Source: Desulfonatronum lacustre DSM 10312 (GTDB lineage Bacteria; Desulfobacterota; Desulfovibrionia; Desulfovibrionales; Desulfonatronaceae). From it: a stretch of DNA of 64,000 nucleotides. Shown piece by piece: positions 1-8,073 of this stretch. Numbering within the stretch: position 1 is the first letter of the stretch; the number at the start of each line of letters is the position of its first letter. A program made the position numbers and the translations under genes. Location of the stretch: contig NZ_KI912608.1 in the NCBI RefSeq assembly GCF_000519265.1, positions 1,483,582 through 1,547,581 of the forward strand, read 5' to 3'. The notes under the pieces were generated by a model. It was not told the origin of the DNA. It saw only the letters and a program-made list of their open reading frames with translations, and did not search any database.

Positions 1-22
1 TAGGCTACTCTTCTTTCGAACA

Positions 23-98
23 GGGGGCGTGGCTCAGTTGGGAGAGCGCTGCCTTCGCAAGGCAGAGGCCGGGGGTTCGAATCCCCCCGTCTCCACCA
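23..98 (+). tRNA. tRNA-Ala (anticodon CGC)
   Basis: All four arms can be folded by eye. The acceptor is GGGGGCG (23-29) with CGTCTCC (88-94), D stem GCTC/GAGC, anticodon stem CTGCC/GGCAG with loop TTCGCAA, and T stem GGGGG/CCCCC with loop TTCGAAT. The anticodon is CGC (56-58), reading GCG alanine codons. The acceptor carries the G3:U70 wobble pair that marks alanine tRNAs, and the discriminator base is A. The CCA end is encoded (96-98). Confidence 0.97.
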
Positions 99-107
99 GA
101 ACTTCAA

Positions 108-139
108 GGGGCAGAGGAGCTATCTTCTCTGCCCTTTTT
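108..139 (+). terminator. Rho-independent terminator after tRNA-Ala
   Basis: Inverted repeat GGGCAGAG (109-116) and CTCTGCCC (127-134) is followed by a run of five T residues. It begins about ten bases past the tRNA CCA end and therefore terminates the tRNA transcript. Confidence 0.85.
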
Positions 140-287
140 GATTTTCGCCGGACGCACTCAGCAGACATACTCACCAGGCACACTCATAGGACACGCTCAC
201 CCAAGCTGTTCCTAGCATTACCGTGGTTCTTGAATACCGATCCAGCGAGCCGCCCATTTCGATTTCGCGGAAAGCAGGCAAGACTCC

Positions 288-1115
288 ATGAGCTTCCAAG
301 ACGACCCCAATCCGCATCGTCGCTCCTTTCCGCGAGGACTGGTCCAGCCGAAGCAAGGCTTTCGATTTTCCATCGACGCCCTTTTGCTTGCCTGTTTCGC
401 GGCCGGTCGCCAACATCGAAAGGTCATCGACCTGGGGACCGGGTGCGGCGTGATCAGCCTGGGCCTCCTCCTTATTGATCCGAAAGAGCGTTCCCCAGGG
501 GAATCGTTTCATGTTCTCGGGGTAGACAGCAACCGAGAGATGGTCGCCGCGGCCCAAGCCAATACCGAGAAGCTCGATTTCGGGACCCGCTTCACTCCGG
601 TTATCGGCAACGTCGCGGCCATGAACGAAATTCCGGGATTCCGACCCGGCAGCTTTGACGCAGCGCTCTGCAATCCTCCATATCGGCCGGTCGGCCATGG
701 ACGCATGCCGTCCAACCCGGCAAAACAATCCGCGATGTTTGAAACCGGCACACGCATTGAGGACTTCCTTAAAGCGGCGTCACTGGCCTTGGCGACCAGG
801 GGGCGGCTCTACATGGTCCATCTGCCGGAGCATCTCCCACGGCTCCTCGGCCATCTCGCGGCCGCCAAGCTCGCACCGAAACGCCTGCGCCTGGTCCATC
901 CCCACCAAAACAAACCGGCTTCCTTGCTTTTGCTGGAAACCAGAAAAGGGGGCAACCCTGGTTTGTCCGTCGAGGCCCCCTTGATTTTGTATCACCGCGA
1001 CCGCTCTCCAGCTGGACACGTCGTCCATCGAACCACCGCCGAGGCGCTGGAGTTTTGCCCTTTCCTGGCCTCCAACAACTCACGCCCCGCATCAAAGCCG
1101 TCGGAGCGCCCGTGA
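288..1115 (+). CDS. TrmN6-like tRNA1(Val) adenine-N6-methyltransferase
   Basis: A 275-residue Rossmann-fold SAM methyltransferase. Motif I (DLGTGCGVIS) lies near residues 48-57, an acidic residue closing the second strand is in VLGVDSN (about 77-82), and the N6-adenine catalytic motif NPPY is at 129-132. The N-terminal segment QPKQGFRFSIDALLLA matches the substrate-side start typical of the YfiC/TrmN6 family, which modifies A37 of tRNA-Val. The protein is slightly longer than E. coli TrmN6, with a low-complexity tail. It reads away from the tRNA-Ala gene and converges on the CBS-domain gene, ten bases from its stop. The exact RNA target is inferred from the family only. Confidence 0.8.
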   Translation: MSFQDDPNPHRRSFPRGLVQPKQGFRFSIDALLLACFAAGRQHRKVIDLGTGCGVISLGLLLIDPKERSPGESFHVLGVDSNREMVAAAQANTEKLDFGTRFTPVIGNVAAMNEIPGFRPGSFDAALCNPPYRPVGHGRMPSNPAKQSAMFETGTRIEDFLKAASLALATRGRLYMVHLPEHLPRLLGHLAAAKLAPKRLRLVHPHQNKPASLLLLETRKGGNPGLSVEAPLILYHRDRSPAGHVVHRTTAEALEFCPFLASNNSRPASKPSERP

Positions 1116-1124
1116 TCTCCGCAT

Positions 1125-1799
1125 CTATTTTACGGGATGCAGATTTTCCCTAGCCCAGTACAACAATTCGAATTGTTTCAATTTCTCCAACAAGGCGTCC
1201 AGGACGTTCTTTTCAAGGTCTTGAATCCGGACGTACACCTGTCGATAGCCTTCTTCCTCCTGCTGACCGTAAGAGGTCAGGATGCTGATGATCCGAGCCT
1301 GTTCGTGGCGCAACGCTTCGAGCACTTCCTTGAGACTGCCCTCAGTGTTGGGCAGCTTGAACGCCAGCAGAACTCCACCGAAATGCGCTCCGGTTATGGC
1401 AATCAGCACCTTGAAGATGTCGCTCTCCGTAATGATCCCGGCAATCTTGCCCTGAGCGTCGACCACGGGTAGGCCGCCGACCCTTTTTTCCATCATGACC
1501 AGGGCCGCTCGTTCGATGGTGTCCTCCGGCAGGACGGTGAAGGGCTTTTTGGTCATGATGTCTTTGACCTTGATCTCCGAAAGGAGATAGTACAGCTCGT
1601 GGATGTCAAGGGTGGTGGCCTTGGACGGCGAGGCTTCCTTGATATCCCGGTCCGTGACGATGCCGAGCAATTTCTTGTCGGCATCCACCACGGGAAGGCG
1701 TCGGATGCGCTTTTCCTTCATGATCTTGGAAACCTTCATCATAGAGACGTCCGGTTCCACGGAAATGACCTCCCTGGTCATCCAGTCACTGATCAGCAT
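1125..1799 (-). CDS. CBS-pair protein with C-terminal ACT-like region
   Basis: A 224-residue soluble protein. Two CBS modules (about residues 7-55 and 76-130) each contain the RLPVVD/GLPVVD and GIVT/GIIT signatures of a Bateman domain, which usually binds adenine nucleotides and senses energy state. The remaining 90 residues resemble the ACT-like C-terminus of the CBS-ACT proteins common in Desulfovibrio. The start at 1799 is chosen because an AAGGAGGA ribosome-binding site sits directly upstream; a longer reading frame to 1922 has no such site and a low-complexity head. The gene is divergent from larC, about 150 bases away. Ligand and target are unknown. Confidence 0.8.
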   Translation of the reverse strand: MLISDWMTREVISVEPDVSMMKVSKIMKEKRIRRLPVVDADKKLLGIVTDRDIKEASPSKATTLDIHELYYLLSEIKVKDIMTKKPFTVLPEDTIERAALVMMEKRVGGLPVVDAQGKIAGIITESDIFKVLIAITGAHFGGVLLAFKLPNTEGSLKEVLEALRHEQARIISILTSYGQQEEEGYRQVYVRIQDLEKNVLDALLEKLKQFELLYWARENLHPVK

Positions 1800-1948
1800 G
1801 GATAGTTCCTCCTTGGAAGATGAGACATTGAGATCCGTGTCGTCGGGACGCCGTTGTTTCACGGACTGCGCGTCGCGCCCGCCACGGGCCGAAAGACCGA
1901 CATCAACCGCATGAAAAGACATACCAGTTCAGCCTTGGAAAGGAAACC

Positions 1949-3208
1949 ATGAAAGCACTGTATTTAGACTGCCCCAGCGGGATCAGCGGTGATATGCTGC
2001 TCGCCGGTTTGATTGATCTTGGATTGGGCATCACCGACCTGGAACGGATTTTTCACCAGGCCGGAATGGACGTAGACCTGCGCACGGTGCACGATGTCCG
2101 GTGCGGACTTGCCGGGAAACGATTGGAAATACGGTCGAATGCCACGCAGCCGTTGCGCCGTCTCCCGGAAATCCTGGAGCTTCTGGACGGCTTGGCCCTG
2201 CCTCCGGATGTGGGCCGACGCGCCAGGCGGGCCTTTGAGCGGCTGGCCGAAGTGGAGGCCAAGGTTCACGGCGTTGATCCGTCGGTCATCCATTTTCATG
2301 AAGTCGGCGCCGTGGATACCGTGGTCGATGTTGTCGGGACCTTCTGGGGACTGCACGAGTTGGAAATAACCACCGTTCATGCCGGACCGCTGCCCTGGTT
2401 TCGAGGCCAGGTGCGCTGCGCCCACGGCCTCTTGCCTTTGCCCGCCCCGGCGGTGGTGGAATTGCTCCACGGTAAACCCGTTTTCAGCACGGACCACACA
2501 ATGGAGTTGATCACCCCCACCGGGGCGTTGCTTGTGGACCAACTGGTGGACGAATTTCGTCCCGGGCCTCAGGGCACACTGCTGCAATGCGGCATCGGGC
2601 TCGGCACCATGGACTTGCCCGCCCAGCCCAACGCTTTGCGCTGCCTGCTCTACTCCCCTTCCCTTTCAGGCAATGGGAAAGGATTGCCGAACGCGGGATT
2701 GGAGCGCACGGAAGAGATCGTCCAGTTCTCCACGAACATCGACCATCTGACCGGAGAGGAATTGGGGGGCTGTTTCGAGGCGTTATTCCAGGCCGGTGCG
2801 CTGGATGTTCTGTTTCTTCCGGGAATGATGAAGAAAAATCGTCCAGGCGGGCAGCTTCAGGTGCTCTGCCGACCAAAACACGCCGCCGCCGTGCAGCAAG
2901 CCGTTTTTCGGCAGACACTAACCCTGGGCGTACGTCGCCAACGCCTGGAACGGGTCGTCCTGGCCCGGCGCGAGGTCGTTGCCGAGACGCCCATGGGCGC
3001 GTTGCCGGTCAAGCAAGTGGGAATGGAAGGTGAACGATACGAACGGCCGGAATTCGAAGCTCTCCAGGAACTGGCTAGGCGGACGGGACGATCCGTAGCC
3101 CAGTTGCGCTACTTGCTGGGACCGGTCAACGCCGTGGATCAACACTGCGCGGAAAAAACTCTCGCAGGGAAGGACGATCGGAACGAAGGCGAAGAACGAG
3201 GGGAGTGA
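1949..3208 (+). CDS. larC: LarC, nickel-pincer cofactor nickel insertase
   Basis: A 419-residue DUF111 protein with the family N-terminus LYLDCPSGISGDMLLAGLIDLG and the histidine-rich HFHEVGAVDT segment near residues 111-120. LarC uses CTP to insert nickel into the pyridinium bis-thiocarboxylate precursor of the NPN cofactor of lactate racemase-type enzymes. In some lactobacilli the gene is split by a programmed frameshift, but here both domains are in one uninterrupted frame. No larB, larE or larA is present in the window. An AAGG ribosome-binding site precedes the ATG. The stop codon abuts the thyX stop on the other strand with no spacer. Confidence 0.9.
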   Translation: MKALYLDCPSGISGDMLLAGLIDLGLGITDLERIFHQAGMDVDLRTVHDVRCGLAGKRLEIRSNATQPLRRLPEILELLDGLALPPDVGRRARRAFERLAEVEAKVHGVDPSVIHFHEVGAVDTVVDVVGTFWGLHELEITTVHAGPLPWFRGQVRCAHGLLPLPAPAVVELLHGKPVFSTDHTMELITPTGALLVDQLVDEFRPGPQGTLLQCGIGLGTMDLPAQPNALRCLLYSPSLSGNGKGLPNAGLERTEEIVQFSTNIDHLTGEELGGCFEALFQAGALDVLFLPGMMKKNRPGGQLQVLCRPKHAAAVQQAVFRQTLTLGVRRQRLERVVLARREVVAETPMGALPVKQVGMEGERYERPEFEALQELARRTGRSVAQLRYLLGPVNAVDQHCAEKTLAGKDDRNEGEERGE

Positions 3209-3958
3209 TTATCCGCCGGATTGAGACGGCTTCGGCTGCAACGGGTAGCGGCCGCAGGTAAAGCGCTCCCCTTCAGGACAGTATCCCAGACCGACGCAGC
3301 GTGCCCCGGCGTGCTGGAACACGACCGGCAACTGCTCTTGGCAAATGACCAGCATTTTCTTGGCCATGGCCCGAATTTCCCACTGAGCGCGCTCGCAGCA
3401 CCGCAGGGCGAAGAAGTGCAGCAGGCTGCGGCAGTTCATGGTCAGGACGATTTTGCTCTCCGCGGCCTGGGGCAGAACGAACCGGGCATCCTCGTTGGCC
3501 TTGGCCCCCTTGCGGCCATGGGCCTGGAGCAGTTCCCGCAAGCGCCCGTAGGTCTGGGCGGTCCGGGCCATGAATTCCTCGAACAATTCCCTGGCTTCCG
3601 GAATCTTGGCGATCTGGGGCGGCAGAACGTATTCGAACCCGCTCTCGTTCACGTAGCGCTGGCTTTGCTGGGAATAGGAGGCCAGCCGGTGACGCACCAG
3701 TTGGTGGGTCAAGGCCCGGGAAACCCCTTCCACGGCAAAGGTGAAGCTGACGTGCTCCACCGGGCTGTGATGGCCGGACTCCATCACGTCCGCGACGAAA
3801 CGGGCCTGCTCCGCGACATCCACCTCCCCACCCACCAGCCTCGGCCAAAGCTCACCCACATACCCAGGGCTGTAACACTGCCGAAACGCGGCGTAGATCA
3901 CGGACAACGCGTCGGGGGTCATGGACAGTAGGCGGACGTTAAGTCGGGCTTGAGACAT
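3209..3958 (-). CDS. thyX: ThyX, FAD-dependent thymidylate synthase
   Basis: A 249-residue flavin-dependent thymidylate synthase, which makes dTMP from dUMP using methylene-tetrahydrofolate, FAD and NAD(P)H. The defining ThyX signature RHR-x7-S is present at residues 89-99 (RHRLASYSQQS). The conserved MNCRSLLHFFALRCCERAQWEIR block lies near 174-196. The extra C-terminal Cys-rich tail (CVGLGYCPEGERFTCG) is seen in some anaerobes. The gene is the last of the yebC-ruvCAB-thyX run, nine bases after ruvB. It implies folate use without net oxidation to dihydrofolate, which fits an anaerobe. Confidence 0.95.
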   Translation of the reverse strand: MSQARLNVRLLSMTPDALSVIYAAFRQCYSPGYVGELWPRLVGGEVDVAEQARFVADVMESGHHSPVEHVSFTFAVEGVSRALTHQLVRHRLASYSQQSQRYVNESGFEYVLPPQIAKIPEARELFEEFMARTAQTYGRLRELLQAHGRKGAKANEDARFVLPQAAESKIVLTMNCRSLLHFFALRCCERAQWEIRAMAKKMLVICQEQLPVVFQHAGARCVGLGYCPEGERFTCGRYPLQPKPSQSGG

Positions 3959-3967
3959 GAATTTCCT

Positions 3968-4993
3968 TTATTCAAAATCCAGCGTTCCCTGCTCACGAGC
4001 GGCGAAGGCTTGAGGGACGCGTTCCTTGAGGTGGGCGAAAGCCTGGGCCGTGGCTACGCGGCCGCGGGCCGTGCGTTTGATGAACCCGCATTGGATCAGG
4101 TACGGCTCGTAGATGTCCTCGATGGTCCGGACCTCTTCGGAGCAGGCCACGGCCAGGGTCTTGACCCCCACCGGACCGCCCTGGAACTGCTTGATCAGAG
4201 CGCTGAGGATGCGCCGGTCCATCTGATCCAGGCCATGGGCGTCCACGTCCATCCGGCCCAGGGCCTCCTGGGCTAACCGGGCGTCGATTTGAATGCCGCC
4301 CTGCACCGAAGCGAAATCCCAAACCCGACGCAGCAGGCGGTTGGCGATCCGGGGCGTACCCCGGGCGCGGCGGCCGATCTCCAATGCGCCGTCGTCGGTG
4401 ATCGTCGCGGACAGCAGGGCCGCGGCCCGCCGGATGATGGTTGCCAGCTCCGCCTCGTTGTAAAAATTCAGCCGGGAAATCACGCCGAAGCGATCCCGCA
4501 GCGGAGAGGTCAGTAATCCGAGGCGGGTCGTGGCCCCGACCAGGGTGAAGGGTTCCAGATCGATCTTCACGGTACGCGCGCCCGGCCCTTGACCGATGAT
4601 CAGATCCAGCTTGAAATCCTCCATGGCCGGATAGAGAATCTCCTCCACGCTGGCCGGCATGCGGTGAATTTCATCGATGAACAGCAGATCCTGACGCCCC
4701 AGATTGGTCACGATGGCGGCCAAGTCCCCACTGCGCTCCAGAACCGGACCGGATGTGGTCACAAGATTCACCCCCAGTTCGTTGGCCATGATCTGGGCCA
4801 GGGTGGTCTTGCCAAGCCCCGGAGGACCGTAAAACAAAGTGTGGTCCAAGGCCTGTCCGCGATCCCGGGCCGCCTGCAGGAAAACCCGCAAATTAGCCCG
4901 CAGATCGTCCTGCCCAATGAAGTCATCCAGTCGCTTCGGACGGATGGTCTCTTCAACGGGCAACGTTTGGGGCAAGGCTTGAGCCTGGGTCAT
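3968..4993 (-). CDS. ruvB: RuvB, Holliday-junction branch-migration ATPase
   Basis: A 341-residue AAA+ motor with Walker [10 protein letters not shown], Walker B FIDEIHR, sensor I GATTR and the winged-helix C-terminus typical of RuvB. It drives branch migration as hexamers on either side of the RuvA tetramer. The start at 4993 (MTQAQALPQ) is preferred because the longer frame to 5044 adds a non-conserved head. RuvA lies 100 bases upstream and thyX nine bases downstream on the same strand. Confidence 0.96.
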   Translation of the reverse strand: MTQAQALPQTLPVEETIRPKRLDDFIGQDDLRANLRVFLQAARDRGQALDHTLFYGPPGLGKTTLAQIMANELGVNLVTTSGPVLERSGDLAAIVTNLGRQDLLFIDEIHRMPASVEEILYPAMEDFKLDLIIGQGPGARTVKIDLEPFTLVGATTRLGLLTSPLRDRFGVISRLNFYNEAELATIIRRAAALLSATITDDGALEIGRRARGTPRIANRLLRRVWDFASVQGGIQIDARLAQEALGRMDVDAHGLDQMDRRILSALIKQFQGGPVGVKTLAVACSEEVRTIEDIYEPYLIQCGFIKRTARGRVATAQAFAHLKERVPQAFAAREQGTLDFE

Positions 4994-5093
4994 AGTGCTT
5001 CTTTGCGCGTCTGCCGCGCCTCTCCATAGTCGCCCCGGAACCATTGCAAAACGGTTCGGGAGCCTTCACCGTTGTTTCGGGTTGATCTCGAAT

Positions 5094-5699
5094 TCATTTC
5101 TTGGACGCCATCCCTTTCAGCACAACCCGAATCACCTCGCCGGGAGCCAGGTCCGGTTCGTCCCGCAAGGCCGCGTCCACCAGCGGAGCGACTTCGGCTT
5201 CGCAGTAGCCAAGGTTGACCAACCCGGCCAGGATGTCGCCCCGAACCCAGGATGGGCCGGAAGCCGCTTCGGCTTGGCGCGGAGCCGCGGGCAGGATCTT
5301 CAGTTTGTCTTGCAGTTCCAGGAGAATGCGCTGAGCGGTCTTCTGGCCGATGCCCGGAACCTTGGCCAGGGAATAGCCGTCCTGCTTGGCCACGGTTTCC
5401 CGCAGGGAGGCCAGGTCGAAGTGGGAGAGGATCGCCAGAGCGGTTTTCGGACCCAGCTTGGAAATGCTCAGCATGACCTCAAAGGCGGCCCGCTCTTCCC
5501 AGGTCGCGAAGCCATACAGTTCCAGGGCGTCCTCACGGACCAGCGTGTAGACGAAATAGGCGGCCTCGTCTCCAGGGGCGGGTAGATTTTGAATCTCCCG
5601 CACCGGCAAAACCAGGGCGTATCCCACCCCTCCGGAGGTGGCCAGAATGCAGCCCTTAGGAACTTTTTGCAGAACCCGGCCTTGCAGGTATCCGATCAT
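5094..5699 (-). CDS. ruvA: RuvA, Holliday-junction binding subunit
   Basis: A 201-residue protein beginning with MIGYLQGRV, the canonical RuvA start, which fixes the start at 5699 rather than the longer frame to 5792. An OB-fold domain (about 1-62) is followed by two helix-hairpin-helix motifs (LSISKLGPKTALAIL and LAKVPGIGQKTAQRILLEL) that hold the junction DNA. A flexible linker and a C-terminal domain III (about 150-201) for RuvB contact follow. It sits between ruvC and ruvB. Confidence 0.96.
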   Translation of the reverse strand: MIGYLQGRVLQKVPKGCILATSGGVGYALVLPVREIQNLPAPGDEAAYFVYTLVREDALELYGFATWEERAAFEVMLSISKLGPKTALAILSHFDLASLRETVAKQDGYSLAKVPGIGQKTAQRILLELQDKLKILPAAPRQAEAASGPSWVRGDILAGLVNLGYCEAEVAPLVDAALRDEPDLAPGEVIRVVLKGMASKK

Positions 5700-5795
5700 G
5701 AATGCCTCGAACGGGTGAAAAGAAGAAAAAAATGACGAAGAAACCGCCGAGGGAGGCGGCAACCGCGAACTGCTCAGTAGCCGGGCAAGCATGAT

Positions 5796-5830
5796 CTGGA
5801 TGCCCGCCTTCGCGGGGATGAAGAGTATGG
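5796..5830. repeat. Short CCCGCCTTCGCGGGGATGA-type repeat between ruvC and ruvA
   Basis: The spacer between ruvC and ruvA contains TGCCCGCCTTCGCGGGGATGA, a short CCCGC/GCGGG hairpin. It resembles the widespread proteobacterial interspersed repeat of the form GGATCCCCGCCTTCGCGGGGATGACG. Only one clear copy is visible in this window, so the assignment rests on recalled similarity. Confidence 0.45.
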
Positions 5831-5833
5831 GAT

Positions 5834-6346
5834 TCAGCCATGAACTCGACTCCCGTCGGCCAGACGCAAAAAGCGCTGCTGGTTGACGTGACAGATGGCC
5901 ACGGCCAGGGCGTCGCTGGCGTCCACGGCCCAGTCCGGCTTGGACACTCCCAGAAGCCGCGCCACCATGAAGGCCACCTGGGATTTTTCCGCCCGGCCCA
6001 CGCCCACGATGCTCTTCTTGATCATGGTCGGCTCGTAACTGAACACCGGAACCCGTCCCTGGGCGCAGGCCGCGATGGCCACGCCCCTGGCCTGACCGAG
6101 CTTGAGCGCGGAAGACGGGTTGCGGGCCTGGAACACGTTCTCAATGGCGCTGTTGGCGGGCCGGTGCTGGGAGATAATCTCCACGAGTCCAAAAAAAATC
6201 TGGCCCAGGCGAACATCCATCCCAGCGTCCGCGATGGTCCGGATAGTCCCGGCGTCGACCAGGGAAAGCCGGCCGGAAACCTCGCGGATCAATCCGTACC
6301 CGGTGATCCGCGATCCGGGATCGATCCCCAGGACGATCAATCCCAT
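5834..6346 (-). CDS. ruvC: RuvC, crossover junction endonuclease
   Basis: A 170-residue RNase H-fold resolvase. The four acidic catalytic residues are visible: D9 in GIDPGS, E69 in AIENVF, and D142 and D145 in VDASDALAVAICH. It cuts Holliday junctions symmetrically after RuvAB migration. It is the gene after yebC (36-base gap) and precedes ruvA with a 134-base spacer holding a short repeat. Length and motif spacing are normal for the family. Confidence 0.96.
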   Translation of the reverse strand: MGLIVLGIDPGSRITGYGLIREVSGRLSLVDAGTIRTIADAGMDVRLGQIFFGLVEIISQHRPANSAIENVFQARNPSSALKLGQARGVAIAACAQGRVPVFSYEPTMIKKSIVGVGRAEKSQVAFMVARLLGVSKPDWAVDASDALAVAICHVNQQRFLRLADGSRVHG

Positions 6347-6382
6347 TCCTCCTGATCCGACACGGGAATCGCCCTTGGTCGG

Positions 6383-7126
6383 CTATTCATCCTGCATTAA
6401 TTCTTCCGGAAAGTCACAGTTGACGTGGACGTTCTGAACGTCGTCGTAGTCTTCCAGGAGATCCATCAGCCGGATGACCTTGCGTCCGGTCTCCACGTCC
6501 ACCGGAACCAGATTCTGCGGGACCATGGTCACTTCTTCGCTGAGCGGGGTCAGTCCGGCCGCGGCAAAAGCCTCCTGCACGGCCTGAAAATGCTCCTGAG
6601 ACGTGCTGACCTCCCAGACGTCGCCATCTTCGCGGATGTCCTCCACCCCGGCTTCCAGCCCGATCTCCAGCAGCTGTTCGTCGGTATGGTCGGCCCGGTT
6701 GAAGGTGAACAGGCCCTTCTTGTCGAACATCCAGCCCACACAGCCGGATTCGCCCAGGTTCCCGCCGTTCTTGGAAAAGATGTGCCGCACGTCCGCCACG
6801 GTCCGGTTGCGGTTGTCCGTGGCCGCGTCCACGAGAATAGCTACCCCGCCCGGCCCGTAGCCCTCGTAGGTGATCTCGTCCAGGGCCTCGCCGCCCAGTT
6901 CGCCGGTTCCTTTTTTCAAGGCCGTGTCGATCTTGTCCTTGGGCAGGTTAACGGCCTTGGCCGCGGAAATGGCCGTTCGCAACCGGGCGTTGCTGTCCGG
7001 ATCACCGCCGCCCTGCCTGGCCGCGAGCATGATTTCCTTGGTCACCTTGGTGAATACCTTGCCCCGCTTCTTGTCCTGCACGGACTTGCGGGCCTGGATG
7101 TTCTTCCACTTGCTGTGTCCTGCCAT
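6383..7126 (-). CDS. yebC: YebC/PmpR family protein (TACO1-like)
   Basis: A 247-residue protein starting MAGHSKWKNIQARKS, the invariant YebC opening, with a GAGAAGGA ribosome-binding site. This sets the start at 7126, not at the upstream frame end 7279. The GGNLGESGCVGWMFDKKG block in the middle is also diagnostic. YebC proteins were long listed as transcriptional regulators; recent work ties them to ribosome stalling relief at proline-rich stretches. The gene heads the ruvCAB run, a common arrangement in bacteria. Confidence 0.95.
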   Translation of the reverse strand: MAGHSKWKNIQARKSVQDKKRGKVFTKVTKEIMLAARQGGGDPDSNARLRTAISAAKAVNLPKDKIDTALKKGTGELGGEALDEITYEGYGPGGVAILVDAATDNRNRTVADVRHIFSKNGGNLGESGCVGWMFDKKGLFTFNRADHTDEQLLEIGLEAGVEDIREDGDVWEVSTSQEHFQAVQEAFAAAGLTPLSEEVTMVPQNLVPVDVETGRKVIRLMDLLEDYDDVQNVHVNCDFPEELMQDE

Positions 7127-7278
7127 GGAGTATCCTTCTCTAATCGATTGATTTGTGGAATGAAGTCTGCCGGGTAGCTGCCAAGCCCGCTTTGCTCTCT
7201 GCAAAACCTCTATAATTTCAAAGCTGTAGATTGCAGCATGTTCAAAGAAAACATCCAAGGGGGGCCAGCAATCATCCA

Positions 7279-7347
7279 AATCGAAATCACTATCGAAATC
7301 GGAAAGTTACCAGAAATCGATTTCAATCACGATTTCGATCACGATTC
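7279..7347. repeat. Hexamer-array inverted repeat, copy A
   Basis: Left arm 7279-7303 contains repeated ATCGAAATC units, and right arm about 7314-7347 contains the complementary GATTTCGAT units, around a short spacer. It is an imperfect hairpin in the 295-base gap between the rlmE stop and the yebC start. It belongs to the family seen at 12.34, 14.07, 17.38, 20.19, 30.30 and 36.50 kb. Confidence 0.75.
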
Positions 7348-7421
7348 AGAGCGCCCGTAGTGAAAGGACAAAAATGCCCTGGGATAGCTGCAAAAAATCT
7401 TGAGATGTCACGAAAGGCCGC

Positions 7422-8009
7422 CTACTTCTTCCCGGTGGCAATGTAGAACATTTCCTTGCTTTCCGCCCGGGAGCTTTTGGGTTTGAAGCCTTGCACCCGC
7501 GAAAAGACGGTCCGCATTTCATCCAACAATTGCTTGGCTTCCTGGGCTTCGAAGAACTTGACCACGAACGAGCCGCCCTTTATCAGGCAAGCTTTACACA
7601 GTGCAAGGGCCTGATCGGCCAGGTCCAGGGAGCGGGCCTGGTCCGCGAACTTGACGCCCGTGGTGCGGGGCGCCATGTCGCTGAGCACCACGTCGAACGG
7701 GGCCGTTTCCAGGATCAGGCGATAGCCGTCCCCGGACTCGTCGAAAACGTCGCCCTGCATGAACAGCGCCTGTTCGGGCAGGTCGATGGTCAGCGGGTTC
7801 AGGTCCAGGGCCAGCAAACGGCCCGAGGGACCGACTTTCCCGGCGGCGTACAGCGACCACGACCCCGGCGACGCGCCCAGATCCAGCACCTTTTGACCGG
7901 GACGCAACAGCTTGAACCGTTTGTCCGCTTCCTTGAGCTTGTACACCGAACGGGCCGGGTAGTTGTCCTGCTTGGCCCGTTGAAAGTAGTGATCCCGATA
8001 CGTTTTCAT
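7422..8009 (-). CDS. rlmE: RlmE, 23S rRNA U2552 2'-O-methyltransferase
   Basis: A 195-residue FtsJ-type methyltransferase. The SAM site VLDLGASPGSWS and the catalytic environment VVLSDMAP, with GGSFVVKFFE supplying the second Lys, are all present. The family uses a K-D-K-E tetrad to methylate the A-loop of 23S rRNA during late 50S assembly. The start at 8009 (MKTYRDHYF) has an AGGTGG ribosome-binding site; the frame continues upstream to 8084 without a site. It is divergent from the glycosyltransferase at 8074. Confidence 0.92.
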   Translation of the reverse strand: MKTYRDHYFQRAKQDNYPARSVYKLKEADKRFKLLRPGQKVLDLGASPGSWSLYAAGKVGPSGRLLALDLNPLTIDLPEQALFMQGDVFDESGDGYRLILETAPFDVVLSDMAPRTTGVKFADQARSLDLADQALALCKACLIKGGSFVVKFFEAQEAKQLLDEMRTVFSRVQGFKPKSSRAESKEMFYIATGKK

Positions 8010-8073
8010 CCTGCCCACCTCTGTTTCCGCCGGGCAGCCTACCCGAAACCCGCTCCGGAGCCAAGCGCCCCCA